Source of the DNA: Cladocopium goreaui
Lineage: Eukaryota; Sar; Dinophyceae; Suessiales; Symbiodiniaceae
Direction of reading: 5' to 3'
DNA: 64,000 nucleotides
NCBI GenBank assembly: GCA_947184155.2
Contig: CAMXCT020000435.1
Location: forward strand, 335,979-399,978
Shown here: in pieces, positions 1-11,164 of the stretch
How positions within the stretch are numbered: position 1 is the first letter of the stretch
Layout of the letters: each line of letters starts with the position of its first letter
Translations under genes and position numbers: made by a program
The notes under the pieces: model-generated
Databases searched by the model: none
The model's input: the letters and a program-made list of their open reading frames with translations, nothing else
Told to the model about the DNA's origin: nothing

Positions 1-533
1 ACATGGCAAACCAATCTTTCAAACTCCGCTGTCTCGAGTTCCATGTTGGAGCTCAAGGTGCAAGCCCCAGTTACACACAACTGTGTAACTGGGTCCACCT
101 TAACAGCGGAACATGCACATTGAGGAGCTCTAGCGCAGCCTAGGTGCTGGGCATGACCTCGCGAGCTGAAGGAAAGTCAGTTCCACCTGAGTTCCATTGG
201 CGATTCATTAGGGCAGATTTTTACAGGGTCGCGAAAGGGGGGGAACCAACCATCATCGGGTTCCAAGAGCTTCCATGCCCAAAGTGTGGGGCAAAATAGG
301 GTCATCTACCGCTTGTTCAAGGGAAAGGGGATGATGCTTCTCCTGTACGTGCTGGTGACTTTCCACATTTTTTGAAAGGCCTTTTGGGGCGGTATGCGCT
401 GGAACGAATCAGGCAATCCTACAACTTAACAACATGCAAAGAGGTGTTTCCAAAATGAGATGAGATATTCCAATATCATTGGTCCCCCATGAGGAAACAA
501 TGGATGATTTTGGGGTCTCCCATTTGAGATATT

Positions 534-617
534 TTAGGACTTCCCTGCGATAGCGATACGCAAAGCTGTCCATGCAGCACCCTTGCCCCCGATCGCTACA
601 AGACCAGTCTCCAACCT
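534..617 (-). CDS. Possible small exon, function unknown
   Basis: A short minus-strand frame between a TAG and a TAA reads GGKGAAWTALRIAIAGKS near its end, which is coding-like in composition. A longer ORF in another frame covers the same bases (409-693), so the frame is uncertain. I cannot identify convincing splice sites on both sides. Confidence 0.22.
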   Translation of the reverse strand, partial: RLETGLVAIGGKGAAWTALRIAIAGKS

Positions 618-1073
618 CTAGCCGAGCCACCCACTCCCGCTTGTTCTCATCCAGGATTGTTTGCGGGGCTACCTTGAGATGCAGTGGTGCCACCAGATTT
701 CAACTGGAACCCTCAAAGTGGCAGTGGACAAGAGGAGTATATGTGTGGATAATGTCCACGAACATGTGGCTTCGCCCATGGTTATACAACCAACAATATG
801 TTCCAAGATTTCTCTGTCACCGAGACTCTGCATGAACCCAACAATTTCCAAACAGAAATGGCGCAGAAGGTCCATCCCTCTCAGTGTTGCGTTGCGCTTA
901 GCTCTGCCAGCAACTAATGAATGGAATCATCATGAGTCGCTTGAGCATATGTATATATATATATATAGATTATATAATAAATTATATTGTTTATTGTGCA
1001 TGTTTATGGTGCCGGGCATCTGAGAGGCTCGCGGCTGTTGTCATTTTTTGCATCATACTATCAACATAACATT
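618..1073. other. No gene seen; AT repeat
   Basis: Open frames here are short and overlap on both strands without splice support. There is a short TATA run at about 948-985. I see nothing else. Confidence 0.5.
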
Positions 1074-1132
1074 GTGTGGGGGAGTGGGGGGAAGGGGGTG
1101 GGGTGAGACATGGGGTGGGGTGGGGTGGGATA
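1074..1132 (+). repeat. G-rich tract with G-quadruplex potential
   Basis: The plus strand carries at least eight runs of four or more G within about 60 bases, separated by one to six bases. This comfortably matches the general four-run quadruplex pattern. It lies between AT-rich DNA and short tandem repeats and is not inside a recognisable gene. Confidence 0.7.
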
Positions 1133-1145
1133 ATAACGTCATTGG

Positions 1146-1412
1146 CACGTCCACACATATGTGATGCAACAATACTGTAAGCTCTCTCGCACTTCATTCA
1201 TATCCACACGTACGTCATGCTACGCTGCTGTAGGTTCTCTTTCACTTACACACATACGTCGTGCTACGCCGCTGTAGGTTCTTTTGACAATGCTGTTGAT
1301 GATGATGATTATGGTGATGCTGGTGATGATGATGGTGATGATGATGGTGATGAGGGTAAGAATGATCATGATGATGATGATGTTGTTGATGATGATGATG
1401 ATGTTGATATTG
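1146..1412. repeat. Degenerate 47-bp repeats, then GAT microsatellite
   Basis: About three diverged copies of a roughly 47-bp unit containing TACGTC, GCTACG and CTGTAGGTTCT occupy 1146-1285. A GAT/GGTGAT microsatellite follows at about 1290-1412. The microsatellite gives an Asp-rich plus-strand reading (1217-1462) that I treat as repeat-derived, not a gene. Confidence 0.6.
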
Positions 1413-1680
1413 CTTATGAAACTAAAGTTTCGTTTTTGAGCCTTTTCAGTTCCCCGATATAAAATGCTTGAAAAGTGACGACAGTTGCGAGCCTTTCAGA
1501 TCCGGCACCATGTTTATGTTTACATATTTTGATATATATATATATATATTTATTTATTTATTATTATTTATTTATTTATTTATATATATATTTATCTATT
1601 TATACTGTTTTGTGACAAAATATGACAAGTGAATATCATGTGTGGTTCCACTTCCAGTTCGCTAGCATGGCCGCACGCAC

Positions 1681-1768
1681 CTGAATCTTCTGGCCACGAT
1701 GAACCCAGCCCCAGGAGCGGGCCATTTCACTGGGCACTTTCTTCACGAAGACCTCAGGGTGGACCAAG
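1681..1768 (-). CDS. Internal exon of an unidentified minus-strand gene
   Basis: The 88-nt exon has an acceptor CTACCTAG at its upstream border and a donor CAG/GTGCGTG at its downstream border. The open frame gives 29 complete codons starting LVHPEVFVKKVPSEMARSW and ending GQKIQ, a balanced polar composition. It begins with one nucleotide of a split codon and ends in phase 0. It probably belongs with the exon at 2197-2370, but their phases do not match directly, so at least one exon between them is missing from this model. Product not recognised. Confidence 0.6.
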
Positions 1769-2196
1769 CTAGGTAGATGGCGGAGTATGGTGGATCATCT
1801 CACAGGGGGTTTGAGTGGCTTCAAATCTGAGAATGTCCAGGTGGGTCAACATCCGAAATCCTACGCCAAATGAAGCCCAAAACATTGGCCCTTCAAATCC
1901 AAGTTGAGCTCCCGATTTTCTCTTGGCCTTGCAACTTGGTATTCTTCCTTGAGCACAACAACGGAATAGCATCTACTCTGTAGCCACCAAGTTGATCTTG
2001 TATACACCGCAAGCAGGCTACAGTATTTTAGCTCGCTATGTTCCATGTGTATTGCCTTCCAGATCAAGATGGCAAGGAACAAACAAACTCATTGTTCCAA
2101 TCCTTCACAAATTGGATTACCCATACTTTCAATATCTTCCAATCTTGACCTCCCACCCCCTGCCCCAAAAAAAACATAAGAATCTCCACAGTTTGC

Positions 2197-2370
2197 CCAT
2201 CCCTCCTTGTTGTGCATCACTTCGTACCACACCGCGTCTTCCAGTTGCACCCTGGGATGCGGCTCATTCGGCAGCCCATCCCTGGCTTCTTCCACGGCGT
2301 CCGGGAACAGCGCGGCCAAATCGTCCGGCTCGTCGTGTGCTGCCCGGGCCACGCGCCACATGAGGCCCAC
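2197..2370 (-). CDS. Internal exon of an unidentified minus-strand gene
   Basis: This is a 174-nt exon of 58 codons in phase 0 at both ends. The acceptor is a good pyrimidine tract ending CTGCCCCAG; the donor would be TGG/GCAAAC, a GC-type donor of the kind dinoflagellates tolerate. The frame is acidic (AAHDEPDDLAALFPDAVEE, then PHPRVQLEDAVWYEVMH). Opposite-strand and shifted frames are also open because of the GC content, but they are less protein-like. Family not recognised. Confidence 0.6.
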
Positions 2371-2879
2371 CTGGGGCAGAAGTGGTTGGTGTGCCGAAAA
2401 TATCCGGAGAAGTGCTGAGCTAGTTGGGATACTATCAACCAATGTTTTTTCAGGGAAATTCTGCCAAACAAACGCAATGAGCGGATGATGACGTACTACA
2501 CAACGAATATCAACAAATATTGAATAGTGAGATATGTGCCACTATGTCAGAAGGTCTCATGTTTGGCGGTCCCATGACACTGAGCATGGACCTCCATCCC
2601 GATGGAGTTGGAAGGTGACCCCCAACACAACTGTTCAAAAACTATCGAATCAAAATTATGTCACATCTGTTTGAACGAACGCAACCCCAATTCGCCATCT
2701 TACCATTTGCTGCTTCAAGCACTGTTTGACGATACTTCTCGGTCCGAAACGCTCACATATATTGCCAACATTCTCCCATTTTGTGTTGGGTTGAAGCACC
2801 TTAAAGCAGGTTAAATCAACTTGTTCAATGATTTTTGGGTGGTTGAAGTGGCTGCATCGCCAACTTTTATTCCATCTTC

Positions 2880-2985
2880 CCGTCTTCCTGTTCCATCTTT
2901 CCACCGCCTGGGCAGCCTCCGTCGCCGTGAAGGCGCGCGAGGGCGTGCCAGGTAGCTGACCCAGCCCTGAGCGCAGCCAGTATAA
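2880..2985 (-). CDS. Possible upstream exon of the 1.7-2.4 kb gene
   Basis: The minus strand reads QLPGTPSRAFTATEAAQAV followed by ERWNRK in one open frame. The stretch is GC-rich compared with its AT-rich surroundings. The exon borders are not clear. The plus strand also reads openly here. The 2400-2880 stretch between this and the next exon looks intronic. Confidence 0.4.
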
Positions 2986-3139
2986 CTTCTATAATGTAAG
3001 TGGCTACAATTTTTAAAATATATAGTATATTTTACATAGTTATCAATGCTGGCTAACTATAACTACATTTTGCCCGAATGCGTAGCGAAGGGTTCCCGTT
3101 TATAGTCTGGGGGTCTGGGGGCTGGACCTTTGTTCGCCT

Positions 3140-3461
3140 CGAGTGGCTCGTCGCGTCGTCGTCGCGTCGTCGTCGCGTCGTTAATTCCGTGTCTGTGGGG
3201 GAAGCTACAAAACCTCTCCTTTTCGAAGGTTTCCTAGCAGGTTGTCATGTCGTTTTGCGTGGCACGCATGGCACTTTGTGACATTCCAACCTGTTTGATA
3301 ACGTGTCAAAGTATCAAAATTGGAGGAAGTCTCGCACGAACTGCTCGTTTTGCTGCGCCCACGAGTCTCTGGTTTTCCTGTGGCATCGCCGTGTCTATGG
3401 GGGAAGCTGCAAAACCTCTCCTTTTCGAAGGTTTCCAAGCACGATGTCATGTCACTTTGTA
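3140..3461. repeat. GTCGTCGC run and ~200-bp direct duplication
   Basis: A short CGTCGTCGCGT run lies at about 3150-3182. After it, a stretch of about 70 bp beginning TGTCTGTGGGGGAAGCT at 3190 is repeated at 3390 with few differences. Both copies include CCTCTCCTTTTCGAAGGTTTCC. The second copy runs straight into the 41-bp array that follows. Short ORFs here are repeat-derived. Confidence 0.7.
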
Positions 3462-4752
3462 GTACAAAGTAGTACTGGGAAGTGCTTTGTGCAAGCTTTG
3501 TAGTACAAAGTAGTACTGGAACGTGGCTTGGGCACAACGTAGTGCTGGGAATGGCTTAGTGCAAGCTTTATACAAAGTAAAACTGGGAAGTGCTCTTTGT
3601 GCAAGCTTTGTAGTACAAAGTAATACTGGAACGTACTTTGTGCAAGCTTTGTAGTACAAAGTAGTACTGGGAAGTACTTTGTGCCAGCTTTGTAGTACAA
3701 AGTAGTACTGGGAACTGCTTTGTGCAAGCTTTGTAGTACAAAGTAGTACTGGGAAGTACTTTGTGCAAGCTTTGTAGTACAAAGTAGTACTGGGAAGTGC
3801 TTTGTGCAAGCTTTGTAATACAAAGTAGTACTGGGGAGGACTTTGTGCAAGCTTTGTAGTACAAAGTAGTACTGGGAAGTGCTTTGTGCAAGCTTTGAAG
3901 TACAAAGTAATACTGGAACGTACTTTGTGCAAGCTTTGTAGTACAAAGTAGTACTGGGAACGGCCTTGTGCAAGCTTTGTAGTACAAAGTAGTACTGGGA
4001 AGTAGTTTCTGCAAGCTTTGTAGTACAAAGTAGTACTGGGAAGGACTTTGTGCAAGCTTTGTAATACAAAGTAGTACTGGGAAGTAGTTTCTGCAAGTTT
4101 TGTAGTACACTGTAGTACTGGAAAGTAACTTCTGCAAGCTTTGTAGTAAAAAGTAGCCCTGAGCCTGAGAAGGTAGTACAAAGTAGTACTGGGGAGGCCT
4201 TTGTGCAAGCTGTGTAGTACAAAGTAGTACTGGGAAGTAGTTTCTGCAAGCTTTGTAGTACAAAGTAGTACTGGGAAGTAGTTTCTGCAAGCTTTGTGGT
4301 ACAAAGTCGTGCTGGGAAGTGTTTTGTGCAAGCTGTGTAGGACAAAGTAGTACTGGGAAGTAGTTTCTGCAAGCTTTGTAGTACAAAGTAGTAGTGGGAA
4401 GTAGTTTCTGCAAGCTTTGTAGTACAAAGTAGTACTGGGAAGTGCTCTGTGCAAGCTTTGTAGTACAAGGTAATACTGCAACGTGGCTTGGGCAAGCTTT
4501 GTAATACAAAGTAGTACTGGAACGTGGCTTGGGCAAAGCTTTGTAGTACAAAGTAATACTGGGAAATGTTGTGTGCAAGCTTTGTAGTACAAAGTGATAC
4601 TGGAACGAGCTTTGTAGTACAAAGTAGTACTGGGAAGTGCTTTGTGCAAGCTTTGTAGTACAAAGTAGTACTGGGAAGTGCTTTGTGCAAGCTTTGTAGT
4701 ACAAAGTAGTACTGGCAAGTGCTTTGTGCAAGCTTTGTAGTACAAAGTACTG
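3462..4752. repeat. 41-bp tandem array, about 31 copies
   Basis: The unit is 41 bp and includes GCTTTGTAGTACAAAGTAGT followed by ACTGGGAAGTGCTTTGTGCAA. CTTTG-TAGTA-CAAAG forms an inverted repeat inside each unit, so single strands could fold into repeated hairpins. Because 41 is not a multiple of three and the minus strand of the unit lacks stops, three overlapping minus-strand ORFs of 420-446 codons arise, cycling through TTLYYKACTK, LCTTKLAQST and YYFVLQSLHK. I interpret these as satellite artefacts. Unit variants (GGAACG, TTTCTGC) are interspersed rather than graded. Confidence 0.9.
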
Positions 4753-5690
4753 GCCACTCCACACACCACACTCTACACTTTCCACTCCACACTGCAGACT
4801 GGTAACAGGGGAAATATGTAGTGTCTTCAAGCGATGTTTTCCATGCGTGTCTTTGTGCGTTAGTTGTCTCTTTGTGAACTGTTGATCAGGTGCCGTTGCT
4901 GAGACGATATGGGCGCAAGATGCGTGAAAAAAAGGTTCGTTTTCCTATTGCAGAGGTTTGCGCCCGTAATCCAAGAACGTGAATACATTCGGGTTCGTGG
5001 CTTCCATCTTGTTTACTGTACTATTAATTAAATGTGAATGTGGATATAAAATAGATGTTTACAATGTTTTCCAATTATACATATATATATATATATACAT
5101 TATATACTCGTATAATGAGTTATATGTATATCTCTCTGTCCCTCTTCATATGTAAGATATAATTTATTGGATATGATTGGATATGTAACATTTCTTATTA
5201 GGGCATAATTCGAAAAGTCATATGTGCCCCGATCACTTAGATTGAATTCATACATGGATGTACTATGACTATGACTATGACTCAGTATGACTCCAGCAAA
5301 TTGAAGCTAGGCAGCTACAAGTAGGTGTCCTTCAAAACCCCTGCTATCATGACATGCCAGGAATGGCATCACAAACCCAAGGATTGAGACAGCCGTGCCA
5401 TGTTGACCCGGGGCCAACACCAGGATTAAACGCTGAGATACGCTGAGAACCTGGATGAATTTGGCCAGGGGGTGAACATACAAAGCGATCACCAAGAACT
5501 ACAACAGTTCTTGGACCGAAATTGAAATTGCAGAATCATATCCTAGGTTGAACTATTGCAACCGTCAGCCAGATTATATTTCTTTATGACAAGCTCATAT
5601 CCCTTGTGACAAGCTCATCATGCAGCTTTCCCTGTTTGTCTTTGGGTAAATCCAGTTCCATCGAGTTCCCCAGCTTCACTCGAGATCAAA
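4753..5690. other. No gene seen; AT-rich spacer
   Basis: An AT dinucleotide run lies at about 5080-5140. Short overlapping ORFs, such as 5307-5495 on the minus strand, lack splice-site support. The rest is unremarkable. Confidence 0.5.
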
Positions 5691-5799
5691 CTAAGTCCAA
5701 CTTGAAGCAAACGCTCCCCAACTTTCACTAATAATTTCATGATAATTAGAGAGTTTGGTTTCCACATATTTGGTTTCCACAACAACTGCCAGTCTTAGT

Positions 5800-5960
5800 A
5801 TGGACCCCGTGTTTTTCAACAGGGAAACGGCTCCCACCTGGACATCTGTCGGCCACTCGGCTTTGCGAAATGGCGTGTCGGAGCTGGTCCCCTGACAGCT
5901 GCGCCAATTGCCATAGATCCTGGCTGGGTCGGACACTGGGAATCGAAGATCGCCATTGTT
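5800..5960 (-). CDS. Candidate exon, frame ambiguous
   Basis: A minus-strand stretch ending at a donor-like CCAG/GTGGGAG reads openly in more than one frame. One gives SDPARIYGNWRSCQG and then PFRKAEWPTDVQ; another gives SQDLWQLAQLSGDQLRHAIS. Both look like protein. Upstream, CCCAG and GCCAG could serve as acceptors. Without neighbours of known phase I cannot choose. Product unknown. Confidence 0.35.
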
Positions 5961-5993
5961 TCCATGGTCATGGGAATCATATGGGTAATTCAT

Positions 5994-6626
5994 GGCAATG
6001 GTGGTAAAACAATGTCATAAACCACCCATGACTGGGAATGGTAAACATACCACCTATTTATGGTGATTTGGGGGATGGTTGATTTGTGTTTTAACAACAT
6101 CAAATCCTTTATATGCACATGATTATCACATGATTTAATGGGTAATTTTCCATGGCTATGTTGAAGTACCAGAGGGTAGAAGTTCTAGATGGTGTTGTAG
6201 TCTCAGTCCCAAGGCAAACTCCTTGTGACAGGAAGTTGTAACTGCGTTTCTGGTCGGTGGGCCATCATCTACCCCATTTTGTTGCTTCGCTAACGTTTTA
6301 CCCCCATTAGTTCGCATTGGTCCCCATCATAAATATGGCTGGTAAAGATCGATAAATGTCCCTGCCATCTTTGTTGCTCACATTACACCCCCATTAAATC
6401 CCATTTGCATGTCACATGGGTTACACATTCTATCTATCATACCCATTAATGTGGGATTCACATTTACAACACCAAAAAAAGTGGCACATCATCGTAATGC
6501 TGAGCGGCGGAACTCAATAACCAAACTATAGCCATCCTCATTGACTTTAAGAATTTCTTGGATGTGCATCCCAGTTATACAAATATTCCATGAATAACAC
6601 TTATATTATTCCCAGTTATTTATTTG
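5994..6626. other. No gene seen
   Basis: AT-rich sequence with scattered GGGTAATTT/CCCATTA motifs. No long open frame and no convincing splice borders. Confidence 0.5.
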
Positions 6627-8209
6627 TCCATTAACCGAAGGAAGTTTAAAAGTCAAACTTCCGACAATATGGACAGATGAAAAGCAGAGATGGGCAGAGT
6701 CAGAGAGAAGAGAAGAGTAGAAGAGAGAAAAGAAGAAGAGAGAAGATCAGAGAAGAAAAAGAGCCAGAAGAAAGAAGATGCAGGTGCGCGAAAAGGTAGG
6801 AAAGTCGCGAAACACTGTGTTTTTCCAATGATGTGTGGCTCCTGAGGGTCGAAAAGTAGGCTCGCTAAAGCGGCGGGTGCGGAGCCAGCTGGCCAGACGA
6901 GAGATGAAAAATTGCACGCCGTTGTGGCGCGAAGCGCATTTCCAAGTCAAAATGTACAAAGCACCACATGCTCAAACCACTTTTGGAAGTTGCGATTGCG
7001 ACGTCGAAAAAGTGCACGCCGTTGTGGCGCGAAGCACATTTCGAAGTCAAAATGTTAAAACACCAGGGGTTCGGACCACTTTTGGAGGTTCAGATTTCGT
7101 TTCGCCTGGCAGGCGCAAGGGATTGTGCACCTTGTCAAAAGTGAGCAAAACGCAAGGGTTTTGTAGCATTTTCAACTACAACCACCACTACACCACACTA
7201 CACTCCAATACACTGCATTACAACTACAACTAGACCTTCACTACATACCATTACACTACACTACACTCCACTACACTCCACTCCACTACACTCAATTACA
7301 CCCAATTACACTCAATTACACTACACTACACTACACTTCACTGCACTACACTACATACCACTACACTACACTACATTACACTACACTCCACTACACTACA
7401 TTACACTACACTACACTACATTACACTACACTCCACTACACTACATTACACTACGCTACACTACATTCCACTACACTACACTACATTCCACTACACTCCA
7501 CTCCACTACACTACAACTACACTGCATTCAACTACACTACACTCCACTACACTCCACTACACTACATTACACTACACTCAATTACACTACTCTACACTGC
7601 ATTCCACTACACTACAACTACAACTACAACTACAACTACAATACACTGCATTGCAACTACAACTAGACCTTCACTACATTCCACTACATTCCACTACACT
7701 ACACTACACTCCACTACACTCAATTACACTCAATTACACTACACTACACTACACTTCACTCCACTACACTACACTACACTACACTACACACTGCACTACA
7801 CTACACGACACGACACTACACTAATTGCATTGCACTACGCTACACTAGACTACCCTACCCCACATTGCATTACATTACATTACATTACACTACACTCATT
7901 ACACCACCACATATGCAACTGCAACTACACTACACTAATTACACTACACCACAACTACTACAACTCCACAACAACTACAACTACAGCTGCACTACACCAC
8001 ACTACATCCAGCAGTTGTGGGTGAGGTGACCGACCAGGTGACCATTGCAACCATTGCAGCCACTGCAAAAAAACAGCTCCAACCACCTTTCGGTCCATCA
8101 GTGGATTCGCTCTGCCATCCGTGATTCACAACAACCAATCTCTCCTATAGGTTTCCTATTTTTGAAACTTCCGCCACCGCCTTGTGCGGTACTACTGGTA
8201 TTCCATTAA
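6627..8209 (-). mobile_element. Composite repeat element, copy A (complete)
   Basis: The element runs head to tail on the minus strand. The tail end lies at about 6635 and contains a GGAAGTTT...AAACTTCC hairpin, then a purine/pyrimidine-biased stretch, then two or more ~94-bp units carrying CTTCGCGCCACAACGGCGTG (reverse complement in the plus strand, about 6900-7080). The middle is a long CACTA/TGTAG-type microsatellite (about 7180-8010). The head lies at about 8015-8200 and contains GGCGGTGGCGGAAGTTTC and CCTATAGGAG. An 8-bp direct repeat, TCCATTAA, flanks both ends (6627-6634 and 8202-8209), consistent with a target-site duplication. I see no transposase ORF, so movement would depend on enzymes from elsewhere. 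Related copies B-E lie elsewhere in the window. Confidence 0.8.
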
Positions 8210-9169
8210 TTAATTTCATATCCACTGGTCAAATACCAAACCTCACTGCCATTGGTAACTCAAGTGACCACACTATGGCAATGGAAAATGGTTAAAAACC
8301 AGCTAACCGTTGGCATTTTTTGTTTCTCGCACATGCATATTTTGACAGGACATATGTACTTTGTTGTGCAACTGACCACTTTCGATCTAGAAAAAGCCTT
8401 TGATTAGTATCATGAAAAGCAAATTAAAATCATGTTTCAAAAAAACTGAGGCGAAAAGTGATGACTGTTTTCTCTAAAACATGAATTTACTATAAATCCA
8501 CTCCTGAAGCTGGCATACCATACTCCCCCAGAGACCTGCGGAAACAAAAAATCGCACAAACAAATGGATGAATCCAGAAGTTCCATCTTCAAAGATTAGG
8601 AGTTGAGTAGAAAGTTGGTAAGGAATCTCATCAGGTTTCCACAAAATCTGGATGATGTCATGTTATTTCATGTTCTATCATTTTTTAGATAGCCCAAATC
8701 GTCTAGAAAATGCATGAAACAATCCTTGTGGTTCAGTTTTGATACCGTACCAATTTTCTAGAAAATGCACCGCCTTGTACAACTTGGCACTGCCTGTGCC
8801 ATTTGAGGCATTCCCTGGGAAGGATGCTTGTCGCCCTTTCATCCCTCATCTTTCTAGAAACAGGATTGATTGACCAGGCCAATGAAAGAATTGCCCAGGA
8901 ATTACCAGTGAACATCTGTGATGACTGGCCTGAGAGATGAAACTTCCTATCTAGGAAATGGATGGACATGGGATCAGTTGAGTTACCCCATTCCCAAACG
9001 GAAATCGCCATGGAGTTGCATTTCATACCCTCTGGTACTCAAACATGGCTTCCTGGAAAATCAACCCATTGAATTCGATGATTTTCCCAGCTATAAACCT
9101 TCATTTATAGAAGATTTGCCAGCTAGCCATGTTTGATTACCAAAGGGTAATTCCCTACCAAAACGATAC
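8210..9169. other. No gene seen
   Basis: Average-composition DNA. ORFs 8733-9026 (minus) and 8918-9136 (plus) overlap each other and have no splice support. I treat it as intron or intergenic sequence. Confidence 0.5.
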
Positions 9170-9305
9170 CTGGGACCAGTCGAACCCTCCCTGCGCACCG
9201 CCACACCGCCGATCTGCTCGGCAAAGGCATCCCAGGTGTCGATGGAGAGGCCAGCCCACTCACAAGCGTCGGGGAGGCCCTGGAACCAAAATTGGGAGAT
9301 TTGAC
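9170..9305 (-). CDS. Internal exon, unidentified
   Basis: A 136-nt exon bordered by an acceptor TTTGTTCCAG and a donor CCCAG/GTATCG. The frame reads QISQFWFQGLPDACEWAGLS and then IDTWDAFAEQIGGVAVRREG, acidic and coding-like. The longest ORF here is in a different frame and looks like a shadow. No neighbouring exon of matching phase could be fixed, so the gene is partial and the product unknown. Confidence 0.6.
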
Positions 9306-10055
9306 CTGGAACAAAGGTGTTGTTTGCTCATTTTTGCTGCTTTTGAATAGCCTCGCATGGTTTTGCCCAAATCTTGGAGAGTCAACATTTTGTTTTTTTC
9401 TCCTCCAGCTGGTAAGTAATTAATCTTTATGATCCTGTATCTCTCTCTCTCTCTCTGAAACATTGAGATTGAACCCACACCGGGGGATTTCACCAACCAA
9501 ACACATGGGAAATCTGCTCAACCAAAAAAAGCTTTTGCCAGGCAAAACTGCGGATCTCATGTATGTCATTGTGAAACATGGAGCAAGAAGTTGAACAAAC
9601 AAACATCGCGAACGACAATCTGAAATGAACGCAATTCTCAAATTGTCTCAATGATCTTAGCAAGAATACAAACCTGAAAAGCAAAGTTGTGCGCACGCCG
9701 CGCTGAAGGTCCCATCAAACGGTTCCAACTAGGGAAAAATCTGTGACAAATGTGTCCGTGAAAAGACCACCAGGCAAAAATTGAGTGTTTGTGCCAAATT
9801 GTTTGGTTCAATTTTGATCTGTACTTGGGCAGATCAAAACCATACCTGCATTTGCTGATTCCAAATTCTGTTCTGAAAGTCTGAAAGAATGCCTAAGTGC
9901 ACTTGAAAGGGTAGCTCTTCCAAATGTAGTGGAGACAAAGGGACCAAATACATAGAATAGAAGAAAATGAAATGCCATGTCATGAACTCAGAAACTATGT
10001 GTTTCAAGTTCTTGTTTTTTTTTGGTGCTAGGGTTTAGTAAAGACTGTGTTGTGC
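9306..10055. other. No gene seen; likely intron
   Basis: A CT dinucleotide run lies at about 9440-9460. Two overlapping minus-strand ORFs (9420-9641 and 9490-9696) are Cys/Phe-rich and lack splice support. Confidence 0.45.
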
Positions 10056-10225
10056 TACCACCGGTGCCTCCAACGTTCGCAGTGGCTTAGCCCCCACCGC
10101 CGCGGGCCACTTCGGCGCGGCGCAAACGCTTCGCGGGGCGGCGTTCGGCGCCGCACCGAAGGCGTTGAAGGTGCGGAGGGGGCGGCCGCGGGGGTCCGGA
10201 GGCAGCAGCTGCATGGGAAAGGTCT
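10056..10225 (-). CDS. GC-rich candidate exon, strand ambiguous
   Basis: A sharply bounded GC-rich block in AT-rich surroundings. On the minus strand it reads QLLPPDPRGRPLRTFNAFGA and then KPLRTLEAPV after a CCCATGCAG acceptor. On the plus strand it reads SGLAPTAAGHFGAAQTLRG with a donor AAAG/GTCTGG. Both are plausible. The nearest confident exon (9170-9305) is on the minus strand, which slightly favours that strand. Confidence 0.4.
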
Positions 10226-10712
10226 GGAGAGCTCTGGATCCCGTGATATATATATAATATTAACACTGTAATATATATATATATTTACAATGTTTAATGT
10301 ATTTTTATCATGTTCTATGATATATTATATAATTTAATATCATGTAATACTATATTATATGGGCGTTCAAAACACAAATTGTCCAATTTTGGATGATTTG
10401 GGGCACCCCATTTTCGGAAACCTCCATACGCAGCTATATGTATATATACATAGTTTGATTTGTTATCTTCTTGTCAACCGATGATGTTTGTATTTTGGGC
10501 AGCCGCCAAATTCAAATCCTTACAAATCCACCGGAATGAATGGTCTGTTTGGAAGTAGTGACAGCAACGGGCTTTGATGTCAAGGGTGATTTTGCCTGGA
10601 GTAGTGCCAAACTGTTTTTTTGGGTATCGTGGGTATCACATTCCTGATCAGAAACTGTAGCTCAGGTTTCAGAGCAATCTGATCCGATGAAACTATAAGC
10701 CCATCCTCACAG

Positions 10713-10802
10713 GCTCACCCAGCACATCGCACCAAGAGCATGGAGATTGCGGGGAACAGCAACGGCGAATGGACTGAAATCATTGATGATGAGTTTCATC
10801 AT
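10713..10802 (+). CDS. Internal exon, unidentified
   Basis: Exactly 30 codons in phase 0 at both ends, with acceptor ATCCTCACAG and donor CAT/GTATGATGG. It reads AHPAHRTKSMEIAGNSNGEW then TEIIDDEFHH, an acidic and hydrophilic peptide. The splice sites support the plus strand, although neighbouring confident exons (9170-9305, 11532-11677) are on the minus strand. Product unknown. Confidence 0.5.
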
Positions 10803-11164
10803 GTATGATGGCAACAAGCTTATGTGATGATAGTGATATGACCTTATACATCTTATCTTATACTTCTGTCTGCTGGATGACAAATGAATACTCAGATAGC
10901 AGAACGGACGCAAACCTCAAGGAAGTCGCTCGGAAGCAATCCTTTGAAACCAACCCTAAATCAAGTGCTGAAAGAGGTGTGGGTAAATACATACATGTGT
11001 GTGTGTGTGCGTATATGTACACATGTCAATGTATACAATTTTTTGCGTTTGCCATTGTGTATCTACAATCAAAAATGGTTCCACGATCCAACATAGTATT
11101 CAGTGAATTATATATATATAATACAAATGCATAACTTATGGGAACCAAACCACATAGATTTTTC

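Noticed and set aside
1217..1462. Asp-rich ORF as a real protein
   Set aside because: Almost wholly a GAT/GGT microsatellite with no splice context.
3447..4830. Three long minus-strand ORFs (420-446 codons)
   Set aside because: They are the three frames of one stop-free 41-bp tandem unit, with no independent coding signal.
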